The notes beneath the pieces were generated by a model, which ran no database searches, was not told where the DNA came from, and saw only the letters and a program-made list of their open reading frames with translations. The position numbers were made by a program, and so were the translations under genes. DNA of 64,000 bases. It comes from Clostridia bacterium (GTDB lineage Bacteria; Bacillota; Clostridia; Christensenellales; CAG-138). Positions 1-7,804 of the stretch are shown here, piece by piece. Position 1 is the first letter of the stretch. Every line of letters begins with the position of its first letter. The stretch lies in assembly GCA_017429985.1 (NCBI GenBank), contig JAFRNW010000006.1, positions 1-64,000 on the forward strand. The letters are read 5' to 3'.

Positions 1-25
1 CATTATAATTCCTTTATAAAAAAAC

Positions 26-54
26 TTGACACGATAATCCGTTTTCGTTATTAT
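26..54 (+). promoter_or_regulatory. Promoter of tRNA-Glu
   Basis: A perfect -35 TTGACA at 26-31 and a -10 TATTAT at 49-54 are separated by 17 bases. The predicted start lies near 61, about 11 bases before the mature tRNA 5' end. This is a vegetative sigma-A type promoter. Confidence 0.8.
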
Positions 55-71
55 TTTGTTTGTTGAGTTTT

Positions 72-147
72 GCTCGGTTCGTCTAGTGGCCTAGGACACC
101 GCCCTCTCACGGCGGTAACAGGGGTTCGACTCCCCTACCGGGTACCA
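72..147 (+). tRNA. tRNA-Glu (anticodon CTC)
   Basis: The 76-nt cloverleaf includes an encoded CCA. The acceptor stem pairs GCTCGGT with ACCGGGT. The anticodon stem CCGCC/GGCGG encloses a 7-base loop whose central bases 106-108 are CTC. The T arm carries GGTTCGA. The D and T arms match bacterial tRNA-Glu closely. CTC reads only GAG, so a TTC isoacceptor should exist elsewhere. Confidence 0.93.
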
Positions 148-158
148 TTTTCAGTCAA

Positions 159-187
159 AAAGCCCCGTTTTTTCGGAGCTTTTTTCT
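159..187. terminator. Bidirectional intrinsic terminator
   Basis: An AAGCCCCG/CGGAGCTT hairpin (one mismatch, T6 loop) is followed by a T run on the plus strand and preceded by an A run. It can therefore end the tRNA-Glu transcript and also transcription arriving from the MFS gene on the minus strand. Confidence 0.7.
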
Positions 188-256
188 TTTCAGACCTGAG
201 TATTTTCAGTCACGTCCATCGTTGCTGTGTAATCATTATCCGGCAGACTGGTATTA

Positions 257-1426
257 TTATTCCGTTCTTCCCGTGACGATGTTTCTGTACGCTATTTCTA
301 GCAATCCGATATTCATGGCTGCAAAAAAGAGAAGATACAATGGCATGATTCCAATGCCGGCGGTTTGCTGAATATGTCCGAAAACCATGGGCATAAAGGA
401 GCTTCCGATATATGCGGATGCCATCTGAAGTCCGATAACGGAAGCGCTGTATCGCTTTCCGAAATTGTATGGCGCCATATGCTGAATGGCCGGGAAGACA
501 GGTCCCATGCCTGTTCCTATGATAGCGAATCCGATTGCTGCCGTCACATAGCTCTCTGCAGGCAGGATCACCATAAGAATTCCAACCAGCTCCACAGCGA
601 TTCCGATACGGATCAGGAGCCTGTCCCCCATCCTGTTCGAAACAAATCCGGAGATCAGTCTGCCCAGCATAAGACCACCAAAAATCAGGGAACCGAACGA
701 TGCAATGGTTCCATCGCTCAGACCCGCTCTCGTCCCTGCAAAATAGCTGGGCGTCCATAAAAAGCACGTTGCTTCGCCCGCGCAGTAGGCAAAGAAAGCA
801 GCCAGTGTCAGCACAACCCCTGGAACCCTGAGGGTTTCTTTGATCCCTGCGCTGTCCGTGTTCGTATCTTCGGCGGTTGCTTCATTGCGTTTCCATAACG
901 GAAGAGACAGAACGCACACCAGCAGGATTCCTGCCTGGATGTATGCGGTCCATCGGTATCCTTCGTTCCAGCGCGCCACTTTCAGCGCCTGCGCCATAAT
1001 ACAGGGACTGATCATGGCGCCGACGCCATAGAAGCAGTGCAGGAAGTTCATGACCGAGGAAGGGTAATGATTCGCCACATAGTGATTGACAGAGGAATCA
1101 ACGGCTCCGGCACCGAGTCCATACGGAACAACAAAAAGAAACAGCATCCAGTATTGGCTGCAGAATGAAAAACCGAGAAGGCCAAATACGGTCAGGGCTA
1201 TGGATGTGATCACGATCCACTTCGTATGAAATCTTCGAATGATCCGCGGGCTGAGCAGTGCGGAAATGATCGTCATGAAGGAAATGCTCATCGACACATA
1301 TCCCGCATAGGAGGAAGGAACGGCAAAAACCGTCTGCATCTTTGGCCAGCCTGAACCGAGCAGCGAGTCAGGAAGGCCGAGACTGATAAAGATCAGATAT
1401 ATAACTGCCAGAAGCAGTGAGCCCAT
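257..1426 (-). CDS. MFS family transporter
   Basis: This 389-residue polytopic membrane protein belongs to the major facilitator superfamily and is probably a secondary carrier for a small solute. About 12 hydrophobic segments are visible. The helix-1 motif LPDSLLGSGWP, the glycine-rich helix-4 stretch YGLGAGAVDSSVN and the mid-protein GRLISGF (the usual inter-lobe position) fit MFS carriers of Bacillota. The start is the ATG of MGSLLLAV, with GGAG about 8 bases upstream. The open frame continues further 5' but there it translates the tRNA-Leu gene, so that extension is rejected. No clear promoter was found, so read-through from the tRNA-Leu unit is possible. The substrate cannot be told from the sequence. 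Confidence 0.85.
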   Translation of the reverse strand: MGSLLLAVIYLIFISLGLPDSLLGSGWPKMQTVFAVPSSYAGYVSMSISFMTIISALLSPRIIRRFHTKWIVITSIALTVFGLLGFSFCSQYWMLFLFVVPYGLGAGAVDSSVNHYVANHYPSSVMNFLHCFYGVGAMISPCIMAQALKVARWNEGYRWTAYIQAGILLVCVLSLPLWKRNEATAEDTNTDSAGIKETLRVPGVVLTLAAFFAYCAGEATCFLWTPSYFAGTRAGLSDGTIASFGSLIFGGLMLGRLISGFVSNRMGDRLLIRIGIAVELVGILMVILPAESYVTAAIGFAIIGTGMGPVFPAIQHMAPYNFGKRYSASVIGLQMASAYIGSSFMPMVFGHIQQTAGIGIMPLYLLFFAAMNIGLLEIAYRNIVTGRTE

Positions 1427-1507
1427 ATTTACACTCCAAAATGTCCTTCCAACTTCAATCCGCTCCGTTTTTTCACGGATACTTTGCTGCTCGGATCGTG
1501 AACTATG

Positions 1508-1545
1508 AAAAAGTACGCAAGCCGAAATATCACAGACTGCGTACT
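1508..1545 (-). terminator. Intrinsic terminator after tRNA-Leu
   Basis: Perfect 8-bp arms AGTACGCA/TGCGTACT are followed on the minus strand by TTTTT. It begins 4 bases after the CCA end of tRNA-Leu. Confidence 0.8.
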
Positions 1546-1549
1546 GAAG

Positions 1550-1636
1550 TGGTGCCGCCGATGGGAATCGAACCCATATGATATTTCTATCGAGGGATTT
1601 TAAGTCCCTTGTGTCTGCCAGTTTCACCACAGCGGC
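1550..1636 (-). tRNA. tRNA-Leu (anticodon TAA)
   Basis: The 87-nt class II tRNA has an encoded CCA. The acceptor stem pairs GCCGCTG with CGGCGGC, with A as discriminator. The anticodon loop CTTAAAA sits in a GGGA/TCCC stem and gives TAA. A long variable arm and the T loop GGTTCGATTCC follow. It lies between the serA terminator and its own terminator, so it is an independent unit. Confidence 0.93.
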
Positions 1637-1647
1637 ACTTTTTGATT

Positions 1648-1676
1648 ATTTTACATGATAATCCTATATTTGAAAA
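1648..1676 (-). promoter_or_regulatory. Possible tRNA-Leu promoter
   Basis: The -10 TAAAAT sits 11 bases before the tRNA 5' end. The -35 is weak (TTTTCA at 17-base spacing). The call rests mainly on the -10 box and its position. Confidence 0.4.
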
Positions 1677-1719
1677 GAAGAAAGAAAACTGCCGGGAAAC
1701 AGAATTTGTCTCCCGGCAG
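1676..1719 (-). terminator. Terminator of serCA operon
   Basis: The 9-bp arms CTGCCGGGA/TCCCGGCAG are followed on the minus strand by a pyrimidine-rich tract starting TTTTC. It lies 24 bases after the serA stop. Confidence 0.8.
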
Positions 1720-1742
1720 AACGGATTGTTGAAAGAAGGAGA

Positions 1743-2663
1743 TCAGAGTCCGAATTTCTCAGAGATGATATTCACGATCTCTGCGCCGATCCGTTTCTGG
1801 GCTTCTCCGGTGGAAGCGCCGATGTGCGGCGTGCAGGATACCATCGGATGAGAATACAGCGCCTTGTTCTTCGCGGGCTCGCTGGCATAGACATCCAGTC
1901 CTGCAGCGCGAACTTTGCCGCTCTCAAGGCCTTCCAGCAGAGCGTCCTCGTCGAGGTTTGCGCCGCGGGAGGTATTGATGATGCAGACGCCGTCCTTCAT
2001 CTTTGCGATCGTATCCCTGTTAATGATGGCGCCGCCGTCCACCGCGGGAGCATGGACGCTGATGAAGTCGGATTTCTCAAGCAGTTCGTCCATTTCAACG
2101 TACGGAATGCCGAGCTGGTCCTCGATCCCTTCGATATGATAGATATCATAGGCAATGACATTCATGCCGATCGCCTTCGCCATCACGCCGAGATGCTGGC
2201 CGATCCTGCCGAAACCGATGATTCCGAGCGTTCTGCCGGCAAGTTCGATTCCTTTGGAATAGGCTTTCTTTTCCCACTTGTCTTCACGCATGGAATATCC
2301 CGCAACGGAGATGAACCTCGCGCAGGAGAACATATGTCCGAGCGCAAGCTCCGCAACAGACTGAGAACTGGCTTTCGGCGTGTTCCGGACAGTGATGCCG
2401 TTTTCTTCCGCATACTTCACATCGATGTTGTCAACGCCGACGCCGCCGCGAATGATCAGTTTCAGTTTTCCGGCAGCCTTTGCAGCGTCGATCTGAGGAG
2501 TGCGGACCTTGGTGGCGGAGCGGACGACAAGTACGTCATAATCCTTCACTGCCTCGCAGAGTGCGTCCGGCTCATAGAACTGGCAGTCCACCTGGCAGCC
2601 CTTCGCCTGAAGATCGGCAATAGCGCCTTTTTCCATTCCATCAGAAGCAAGAATTTTAATCAT
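1743..2663 (-). CDS. serA: D-3-phosphoglycerate dehydrogenase (short form)
   Basis: It oxidises 3-phosphoglycerate to 3-phosphohydroxypyruvate with NAD+, the first step of serine synthesis. The 306 residues hold only the catalytic and Rossmann domains of the D-2-hydroxyacid dehydrogenase family. The C-terminal ACT or ASB domains of long SerA proteins are missing, so serine feedback inhibition of the classic type is not expected. Visible motifs are RGGVGVDNID, the NAD loop GFGRIGQHLG near residue 150, NTSRGANLDE, and the catalytic His in TPHIGAS. AAAGGAG precedes the ATG by 7 bases. It follows serC by 32 bases, giving two consecutive steps in one operon; the phosphatase SerB is not in the window. 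Confidence 0.93.
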   Translation of the reverse strand: MIKILASDGMEKGAIADLQAKGCQVDCQFYEPDALCEAVKDYDVLVVRSATKVRTPQIDAAKAAGKLKLIIRGGVGVDNIDVKYAEENGITVRNTPKASSQSVAELALGHMFSCARFISVAGYSMREDKWEKKAYSKGIELAGRTLGIIGFGRIGQHLGVMAKAIGMNVIAYDIYHIEGIEDQLGIPYVEMDELLEKSDFISVHAPAVDGGAIINRDTIAKMKDGVCIINTSRGANLDEDALLEGLESGKVRAAGLDVYASEPAKNKALYSHPMVSCTPHIGASTGEAQKRIGAEIVNIISEKFGL

Positions 2664-2695
2664 GATTGACTCCTTTCAGATTCGAGTGGTCTCGA

Positions 2696-3784
2696 TTAAG
2701 CGTGCTCTTTCTCATACTTTGTCAGGCAGTCGACAAGCGCTTCGACGCCTTCCTTCGGCATGGCGTTGTAGATGGATGCGCGGAGCCCGCCAACGCTCTT
2801 GTGGCCTTTCAGGTTGGCGAAACCGGCTGCTTTCGTGTATGCCACGACTTCCGCATCCTGCTCCGGCGTTCCGGTCACGAACGGGATGTTCATCAGGCTG
2901 CGGTCTTTCTTTTCGACTGTTCCCTTGAAGATCTTGCTGCTGTCGAGGAAGTCGTACATGACTTTCGCTTTGTCGATGTTGATCTTGTTCATGTTCTCGA
3001 GTCCGCCGATATCGTCCTTCAGATATTTGAAGACTTTGCCGCAGACGTAGATCGCCCAGCAGTTCGGCGTGTTGTACATGGAGCCGTTGTCCGCGTGGGT
3101 CTTGTACTGCAGGTAGATCGGAAGATCCTTCAGGTCGTCACGGATCAGATCCTCGCGGATGATCACGACAGCAAGGCCGGCCGGTCCGACGTTCTTCTGG
3201 ACTCCGCCGTAGATCAGGCCGTAATCGGCAACATTGCAGGGTCTGGACAGGAACATGGAAGACTGGTCGGACACAAGGATCTTGCCTTTCGTGTTCGGAA
3301 GCTTGTTCCAGGTAACGCCGTGGATGGTCTCATTCTCGCAGATGTAGACATAGTCCGCGTCTTCCGGAATGTCAAGATCGGAGCAGTCCGGGATATAGGT
3401 GTAGTTCTTATCCTTACTGGAAGCCGCGACGATCACTTCCCCTACCTTCTTGGCTTCCGCGATCGCCTTTTTCGACCATGCACCAGTCTCGATATAGACC
3501 GCTTTGCCGTTTTTCATCAGATTCATCGGAATCATGGAAAACTGAAGCGTTGCGCCGCCCTGAATGAAGAGAACCTTGTAGTTGTCCGGAATGCTCATCA
3601 GTTCGCGGAGATCTTTTTCCGCGTCATCGATGATCTTCTGGTATACGGGGGAACGATGGGACATTTCCATGACACACATGCCTGATCCCCTGTAGTTCAT
3701 CATTTCGTCGCGAACTTCCTCCAGCACTTTTTCAGGCAGCGTGGAAGGACCTGCAGAGAAATTGTAGATACGACCGTACTTCAT
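2696..3784 (-). CDS. serC: Phosphoserine aminotransferase
   Basis: This PLP enzyme transaminates 3-phosphohydroxypyruvate with glutamate to give phosphoserine. The 362-residue length is normal for the family. It opens with YNFSAGPSTLPEKVL, has QGGATLQFSMIP at the cofactor phosphate site, and has the Schiff-base lysine in GGVQKNVGPAG near residue 195. NTPNCWAIYV and GGLRASIYNAMP are further SerC signatures. It is the first gene of the serC-serA unit, has GAAGGAG before the ATG, and is served by a strong promoter about 70 bases upstream. Confidence 0.95.
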   Translation of the reverse strand: MKYGRIYNFSAGPSTLPEKVLEEVRDEMMNYRGSGMCVMEMSHRSPVYQKIIDDAEKDLRELMSIPDNYKVLFIQGGATLQFSMIPMNLMKNGKAVYIETGAWSKKAIAEAKKVGEVIVAASSKDKNYTYIPDCSDLDIPEDADYVYICENETIHGVTWNKLPNTKGKILVSDQSSMFLSRPCNVADYGLIYGGVQKNVGPAGLAVVIIREDLIRDDLKDLPIYLQYKTHADNGSMYNTPNCWAIYVCGKVFKYLKDDIGGLENMNKINIDKAKVMYDFLDSSKIFKGTVEKKDRSLMNIPFVTGTPEQDAEVVAYTKAAGFANLKGHKSVGGLRASIYNAMPKEGVEALVDCLTKYEKEHA

Positions 3785-3850
3785 ATTATGACTCCTTCTT
3801 CAAATTATTTATATTTTCGGAAAATAGTAAAAATCTTCCCTACAAATATC

Positions 3851-3878
3851 ATTATAGCCCCTTTTCAGTACAATTCAA
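3851..3878 (-). promoter_or_regulatory. Promoter of serC-serA
   Basis: On the minus strand, -35 TTGAAT and a perfect -10 TATAAT are separated by 16 bases. The start falls about 60 bases before the serC ATG. No T-box or riboswitch leader is visible. Confidence 0.75.
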
Positions 3879-3908
3879 CCGATATAAAGAATTTAAATTA
3901 GCGATACT

Positions 3909-3949
3909 AAAAAAAAATTAGCAGGGAACCGGATACGCGTTTCCCTGCT
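3909..3949 (-). terminator. Terminator of the BMP/ABC operon
   Basis: The 9-bp arms AGCAGGGAA/TTCCCTGCT are followed on the minus strand by AA and a run of nine T. It lies 11 bases after the last permease gene. Confidence 0.85.
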
Positions 3950-3960
3950 GAAAATGTCTG

Positions 3961-5007
3961 TTACCGTTCTTCTCTGAAGTACGGCAGTCCAAGGCTTGCC
4001 GGAGGCTGATCCTCTTTCTTTCTTCTCATGGAAACCATGAGGAGAACGAAGATCGTGACGATATACGGGATCATCTTGAAGATTTCCTGCGAGCTTCTCG
4101 TAAGACCCGGAATGTAGAAGTATGCCCAGTACAGAACTCCGAAGAGGTAGGATCCCCAGATCGATCTGAGCGGTTTCCATGTCGCAAAGATGACGAGCGC
4201 GACAGCGAGCCAGCCGAGTGCTTCGATCGTTCCCTGGTTCTCCCAGGTTCCGCCGATGTAGTTCATGACGTAGTAAAGACCGCCGATTCCGGAGATGCCG
4301 CCGCCGATGCAGGTGGCAAGGTACTTGAAGGCGGTTACATTGATACCGGCTGCGTCCGCGGTACCCGTATTCTCACCTACCGCTCTCAGCGAAAGACCGG
4401 TCCTCGTCTTCGTAAAGAAGTACCAGAGAAAGATCGCGAGCGCGATCGCCACGAATGTCAGGAAGCCGTAGGAGAACAGCAGCGTGCCGAGTCCGAAGTG
4501 GAGTTTTTCCGTCACTTTATCGAGCGCGTTGACGAGCTTCGCCGGATATGCACGGAAGGAAGCGGATGTAACGAGCGTGTTGATCTGGCCGACACCGCCT
4601 GCGAGCTTGTTCAGACTGCCTCCGAAGAAGTTTCCGATGCCGGAACCGAAGATCGTAAGGGTAAGACCGGTCACGTTCTGGTTCGTGCGGAGCGTAATCG
4701 TCAGGAAGCTGTAAATCAGCGCGCCGAGCGCGGACGCCAGAAACGCGGCGACAAGCGCCATCACGATGCAGAGAAACGCGCTCGGCTGAACGCCGTTATT
4801 GACGCAGTAGATATTCTCGTAGAAGAACGTGGAAGCAAGTCCCGCGATACCGCCGAGATACATGATACCCGGAACACCAAGGTTCAGGTTTCCGGATTTT
4901 TCCGTAATGATCTCTCCGAGAGCGCCATACATGATAACGGTGCCGAAGATGATACCGGAATGAAGCAGTGTCGGGAATGAGATCAGAAAATTCAGAAATC
5001 CGTTCAT
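3961..5007 (-). CDS. BMP-type ABC transporter permease 2
   Basis: This 348-residue inner-membrane permease belongs to the LivH/RbsC-like family. It resembles the second permease of nucleoside importers such as NupQ/YufQ. About 8-10 hydrophobic segments are visible. Family motifs are GALGEIITEKSGNLNLGVPG near the N terminus and LSLRAVGENTGTADAAGIN in the loop contacting the ATPase. It is the last gene of the cassette, 12 bases after the partner permease. Known importers of this class carry purine or pyrimidine nucleosides; from sequence alone a nucleobase substrate is equally possible. Confidence 0.88.
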   Translation of the reverse strand: MNGFLNFLISFPTLLHSGIIFGTVIMYGALGEIITEKSGNLNLGVPGIMYLGGIAGLASTFFYENIYCVNNGVQPSAFLCIVMALVAAFLASALGALIYSFLTITLRTNQNVTGLTLTIFGSGIGNFFGGSLNKLAGGVGQINTLVTSASFRAYPAKLVNALDKVTEKLHFGLGTLLFSYGFLTFVAIALAIFLWYFFTKTRTGLSLRAVGENTGTADAAGINVTAFKYLATCIGGGISGIGGLYYVMNYIGGTWENQGTIEALGWLAVALVIFATWKPLRSIWGSYLFGVLYWAYFYIPGLTRSSQEIFKMIPYIVTIFVLLMVSMRRKKEDQPPASLGLPYFREER

Positions 5008-5019
5008 TGTCTTCCCTCC

Positions 5020-6117
5020 TTACTCTTTGTGAGACTTGGCGAAGTGCACTTCATAATTGATGAAGAACTCACTGCCGAGAATGAAGAACAGAATGATTCC
5101 GGTAATGATCTGCGAAACGTACTCATTCAGACCGAAGTCGGAAGCGATCTGGATCGCGCCTTTGTTCAGGAACGTGATCAGAGCGGAGATCAGGATCATG
5201 ACAAACGGATTCATCTTTGCAAGCCACGCCACGATGATCGCGGTAAATCCCCTGCCACCTGCCGTATCCGTTGAAATCGTATGCGATACAGCCGTTACGG
5301 CGAGGAAACCTGCCAGAGCGCAGAGCGCTCCGGAGATCGCCATGGTGCGCATATACACGTTTTTGACACGGATGCCGGCGTATCTGGCAGTATTCTCAGA
5401 ATCACCGACGACCGCGATCTCATATCCCTGTTTTGTATAGGTCAGGTAGTAATAGACCGCAACAGCAAGAACCAGCGTAATCAGAACAAGCCAGGCATAA
5501 TCAACATTGTAGCCTTTGCTGAACATATTTCCGATCCATCCTGCATTCTTTGTCGCACCGCTTCTGTTAATGATGCCAACGGAGTTGGATCCCGGAGGAT
5601 TCTCCCATTTAGATACCGCATAAGACGTGAACTGGATCGCTATGTAGTTCATCATCAGTGTGAACAGCGTTTCGTTCGTGTTCCACTGCGCCTTGAAAAA
5701 GCCAGGGATCAGTCCCCAGATGGCTCCGACTACAATGGAAGTTACGATCATGCAGATAAACAGAATCGGCAGAGGCATTTTACCGGCAAAGTTGATCATA
5801 AAGAACGCGGTTGCGATGCCGCCCATGAGCATCTGCCCTTCAGCGCCGATGTTCCAGAATCGCATTTTGAACGCGGGAGCAAGACCGATCGCGATACAGG
5901 TCAGAATCATCAGGTCGCGGACCGTAACCCAGATTCGTTTGTTCGTACCGAACGCGCCGTTGAACATTGAGATGTAGACCTTGATCGGATTCATTTTCAC
6001 GATCGCGAAAATGACAAATGCGCAGACGATCAGGGCGCCGAGAATCGCGATTGCCCGGATAAGCCATGCTTTGCCGGTCGAGATGTTGGTTCTTTTCGAA
6101 ATATGCATCTTACGCAC
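5020..6117 (-). CDS. BMP-type ABC transporter permease 1
   Basis: This 365-residue integral membrane protein is related to NupP/YufP. It has about 9 hydrophobic segments and the family motifs FWNIGAEGQMLMGG, WNTNETLFTLMMNYIA and YEIAVVGDSENTARYAGI, the last being the ATPase-contact loop. The start overlaps the end of the ATPase gene by 8 bases, which indicates translational coupling. With permease 2 it should form a heterodimeric channel fed by the BMP lipoprotein. Confidence 0.88.
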   Translation of the reverse strand: MRKMHISKRTNISTGKAWLIRAIAILGALIVCAFVIFAIVKMNPIKVYISMFNGAFGTNKRIWVTVRDLMILTCIAIGLAPAFKMRFWNIGAEGQMLMGGIATAFFMINFAGKMPLPILFICMIVTSIVVGAIWGLIPGFFKAQWNTNETLFTLMMNYIAIQFTSYAVSKWENPPGSNSVGIINRSGATKNAGWIGNMFSKGYNVDYAWLVLITLVLAVAVYYYLTYTKQGYEIAVVGDSENTARYAGIRVKNVYMRTMAISGALCALAGFLAVTAVSHTISTDTAGGRGFTAIIVAWLAKMNPFVMILISALITFLNKGAIQIASDFGLNEYVSQIITGIILFFILGSEFFINYEVHFAKSHKE

Positions 6118-7639
6118 CTCCTCCTACCTTGGTCATCATGAGGCCGACTTCTTCCTTTGTGATCTTTCTGGCGTCCACGATACCGGAGACCTTTCCTCCG
6201 CACAGCACGAGAAGCCTGTCGCAGAGTTCCAGCAGCACGTCGAGATCTTCGCCGACATAGATGACGGCAACGCCCTGCATCTTCTGTTCCGTCAAAAGAT
6301 TGTAGATCGTATAGGACGTATTGATATCCAGACCTCTGACGGCGTACGCTGTCATCAGTACCGTCGGATGACACTCGATCTCTCTTCCGACCAGGACCTT
6401 CTGAACGTTTCCGCCGGAAAGCTTTCTGATCGGCGTTTTGTTCACGTCAGGAGTCATGACTTCGAGATCGTTCACGATCTTGTTCGAAAGATCAAGCGGA
6501 TACTTTCTGTCCAGTACCGGGGAAGCGCCTCTTCTGTAGGTTCTCAGCATGACGTTTTTTGTGATATCCATGCCGCCTACAAGGCCCATTCCGAAACGGT
6601 CCTCCGGAACGAAAGAAAGAAGAATGTTGTTGTTGATAATATCGAGCGGATCCATCCCATTGACATCGATATGCTTGCCTTCGGGATTGATATAAGTGAT
6701 TTTGCTCCCCTCTTCCAGATGCTGAAGACCGGCGATGGATTCAAGAAGTTCTCTCTGGCCGCTTCCTGCGATACCGGCTATACCTAGGATCTCGCCTCCG
6801 CGTGCCGTAAAAGTAACATCGTCGAGCTTCTTGACGCCTTCCTTGTCGCGTACGGTCAGGTGTTCCACAAGAAGCGTGTCCCTCTGGTTCTCATAATGCG
6901 GGCGGTCGATGTTCAGTGAAACGGCACGTCCGACCATCATATCTGTCAGAGACTGCTGGGAAGCGTTCTTGGTTTCCACGTCGCCGATGTATTTGCCTTT
7001 CCTAAGCACAACGACTCGGTCGGAAACATCCAGAACCTCGTGAAGTTTATGGGTGATGATTATGATTGCCTTGCCGTCCTGTTTCATATTGCGCATAACG
7101 GCGAAGAGCTTGTTCGTCTCCTGAGGTGTCAGAACAGCAGTAGGCTCGTCCAGAATGAGGATATTCGCGCCGCGGTAGAGAACCTTGACGATTTCAACAG
7201 TCTGCTTTTCCGATACGGACATATCGTATATTTTCTTGTTGGGATCGATCTCGAATCCGTAACGGTCCGCGATCTCCTTAACGGCGGCGTGAACGGCTTT
7301 CTTGTCAAGCTTCCCTTTTTCGCCTTCAAGACCGAGAACGATATTCTCCGCAGCAGTGAAGACGTCAACCAGTTTGAAATGCTGATGGATCATGCCGATG
7401 TGCAGATCGAATGCGTCTTTCGGGGATTTGATCTCGACTTCTTTTCCGTCAACGAAAATCTGCCCCTCGTCCGGATAATAGATTCCGGAAATCATGTTCA
7501 TCAGAGTCGTCTTACCGCTTCCATTCTCGCCCAGAAGCGAAAGGATCTCGCCCTTGTACAGTGTCAGGCCGATATGATCGTTCGCTATCAACGAGCCAAA
7601 ATGTTTGGTAATGTTTTTCAATTCCAGAGCTTTTTCCAA
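6110..7639 (-). CDS. BMP-type ABC transporter ATPase (two NBDs)
   Basis: This 509-residue ATPase has two fused nucleotide-binding domains, as in NupO/YufO and RbsA. NBD1 has Walker A GENGSGKTT near residue 37, Q-loop MIHQHF and Walker B ILILDEPTAVLT. Its signature is MSVSEKQ instead of the usual LSVGEQQ. NBD2 has GIAGSGQREL at its Walker A position, a good LSGGNVQK signature, and an altered Walker B region (LMTAYAVRGLD, where LIAAQPTRGLD-like sequence is usual). Asymmetry between the halves is normal in this class, but these particular changes are not. TTTGAAAGGAG lies upstream of the ATG. Confidence 0.9.
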   Translation of the reverse strand: MEKALELKNITKHFGSLIANDHIGLTLYKGEILSLLGENGSGKTTLMNMISGIYYPDEGQIFVDGKEVEIKSPKDAFDLHIGMIHQHFKLVDVFTAAENIVLGLEGEKGKLDKKAVHAAVKEIADRYGFEIDPNKKIYDMSVSEKQTVEIVKVLYRGANILILDEPTAVLTPQETNKLFAVMRNMKQDGKAIIIITHKLHEVLDVSDRVVVLRKGKYIGDVETKNASQQSLTDMMVGRAVSLNIDRPHYENQRDTLLVEHLTVRDKEGVKKLDDVTFTARGGEILGIAGIAGSGQRELLESIAGLQHLEEGSKITYINPEGKHIDVNGMDPLDIINNNILLSFVPEDRFGMGLVGGMDITKNVMLRTYRRGASPVLDRKYPLDLSNKIVNDLEVMTPDVNKTPIRKLSGGNVQKVLVGREIECHPTVLMTAYAVRGLDINTSYTIYNLLTEQKMQGVAVIYVGEDLDVLLELCDRLLVLCGGKVSGIVDARKITKEEVGLMMTKVGGGA

Positions 7640-7761
7640 GTTTGGTCTCCTTTCAAATGGTCAGTGCCATTTTGTGAATTGTTACCTTTTTTTAGTTTAG
7701 CAAAAGTTGAAAAAGATGTAAACGAGTGAAATCATATCCGACACAATTCATTTTCTGCGAC

Positions 7762-7790
7762 AAAAAAATTGGCTGCCGAAGCAGCCAATC
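7762..7790 (-). terminator. Attenuating terminator between BMP and ATPase genes
   Basis: The 9-bp arms ATTGGCTGC/GCAGCCAAT enclose a UUCG tetraloop on the minus strand and are followed by seven T. It sits 15 bases after the BMP gene and 120 bases before the ATPase. It probably lets more lipoprotein than membrane complex be made, as often seen for ABC binding proteins. Confidence 0.85.
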
Positions 7791-7804
7791 TTTTAATCAT
7801 GTGA

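Noticed and set aside
70-276. Short plus-strand reading frame over tRNA-Glu
   Set aside because: It is the translation of the tRNA and its terminator with no ribosome site.
257-1630. MFS gene with an N terminus beginning MVKLADTRDLKSL
   Set aside because: The extra 68 codons translate the tRNA-Leu gene and its terminator; a good ribosome site lies at the internal ATG 1426.
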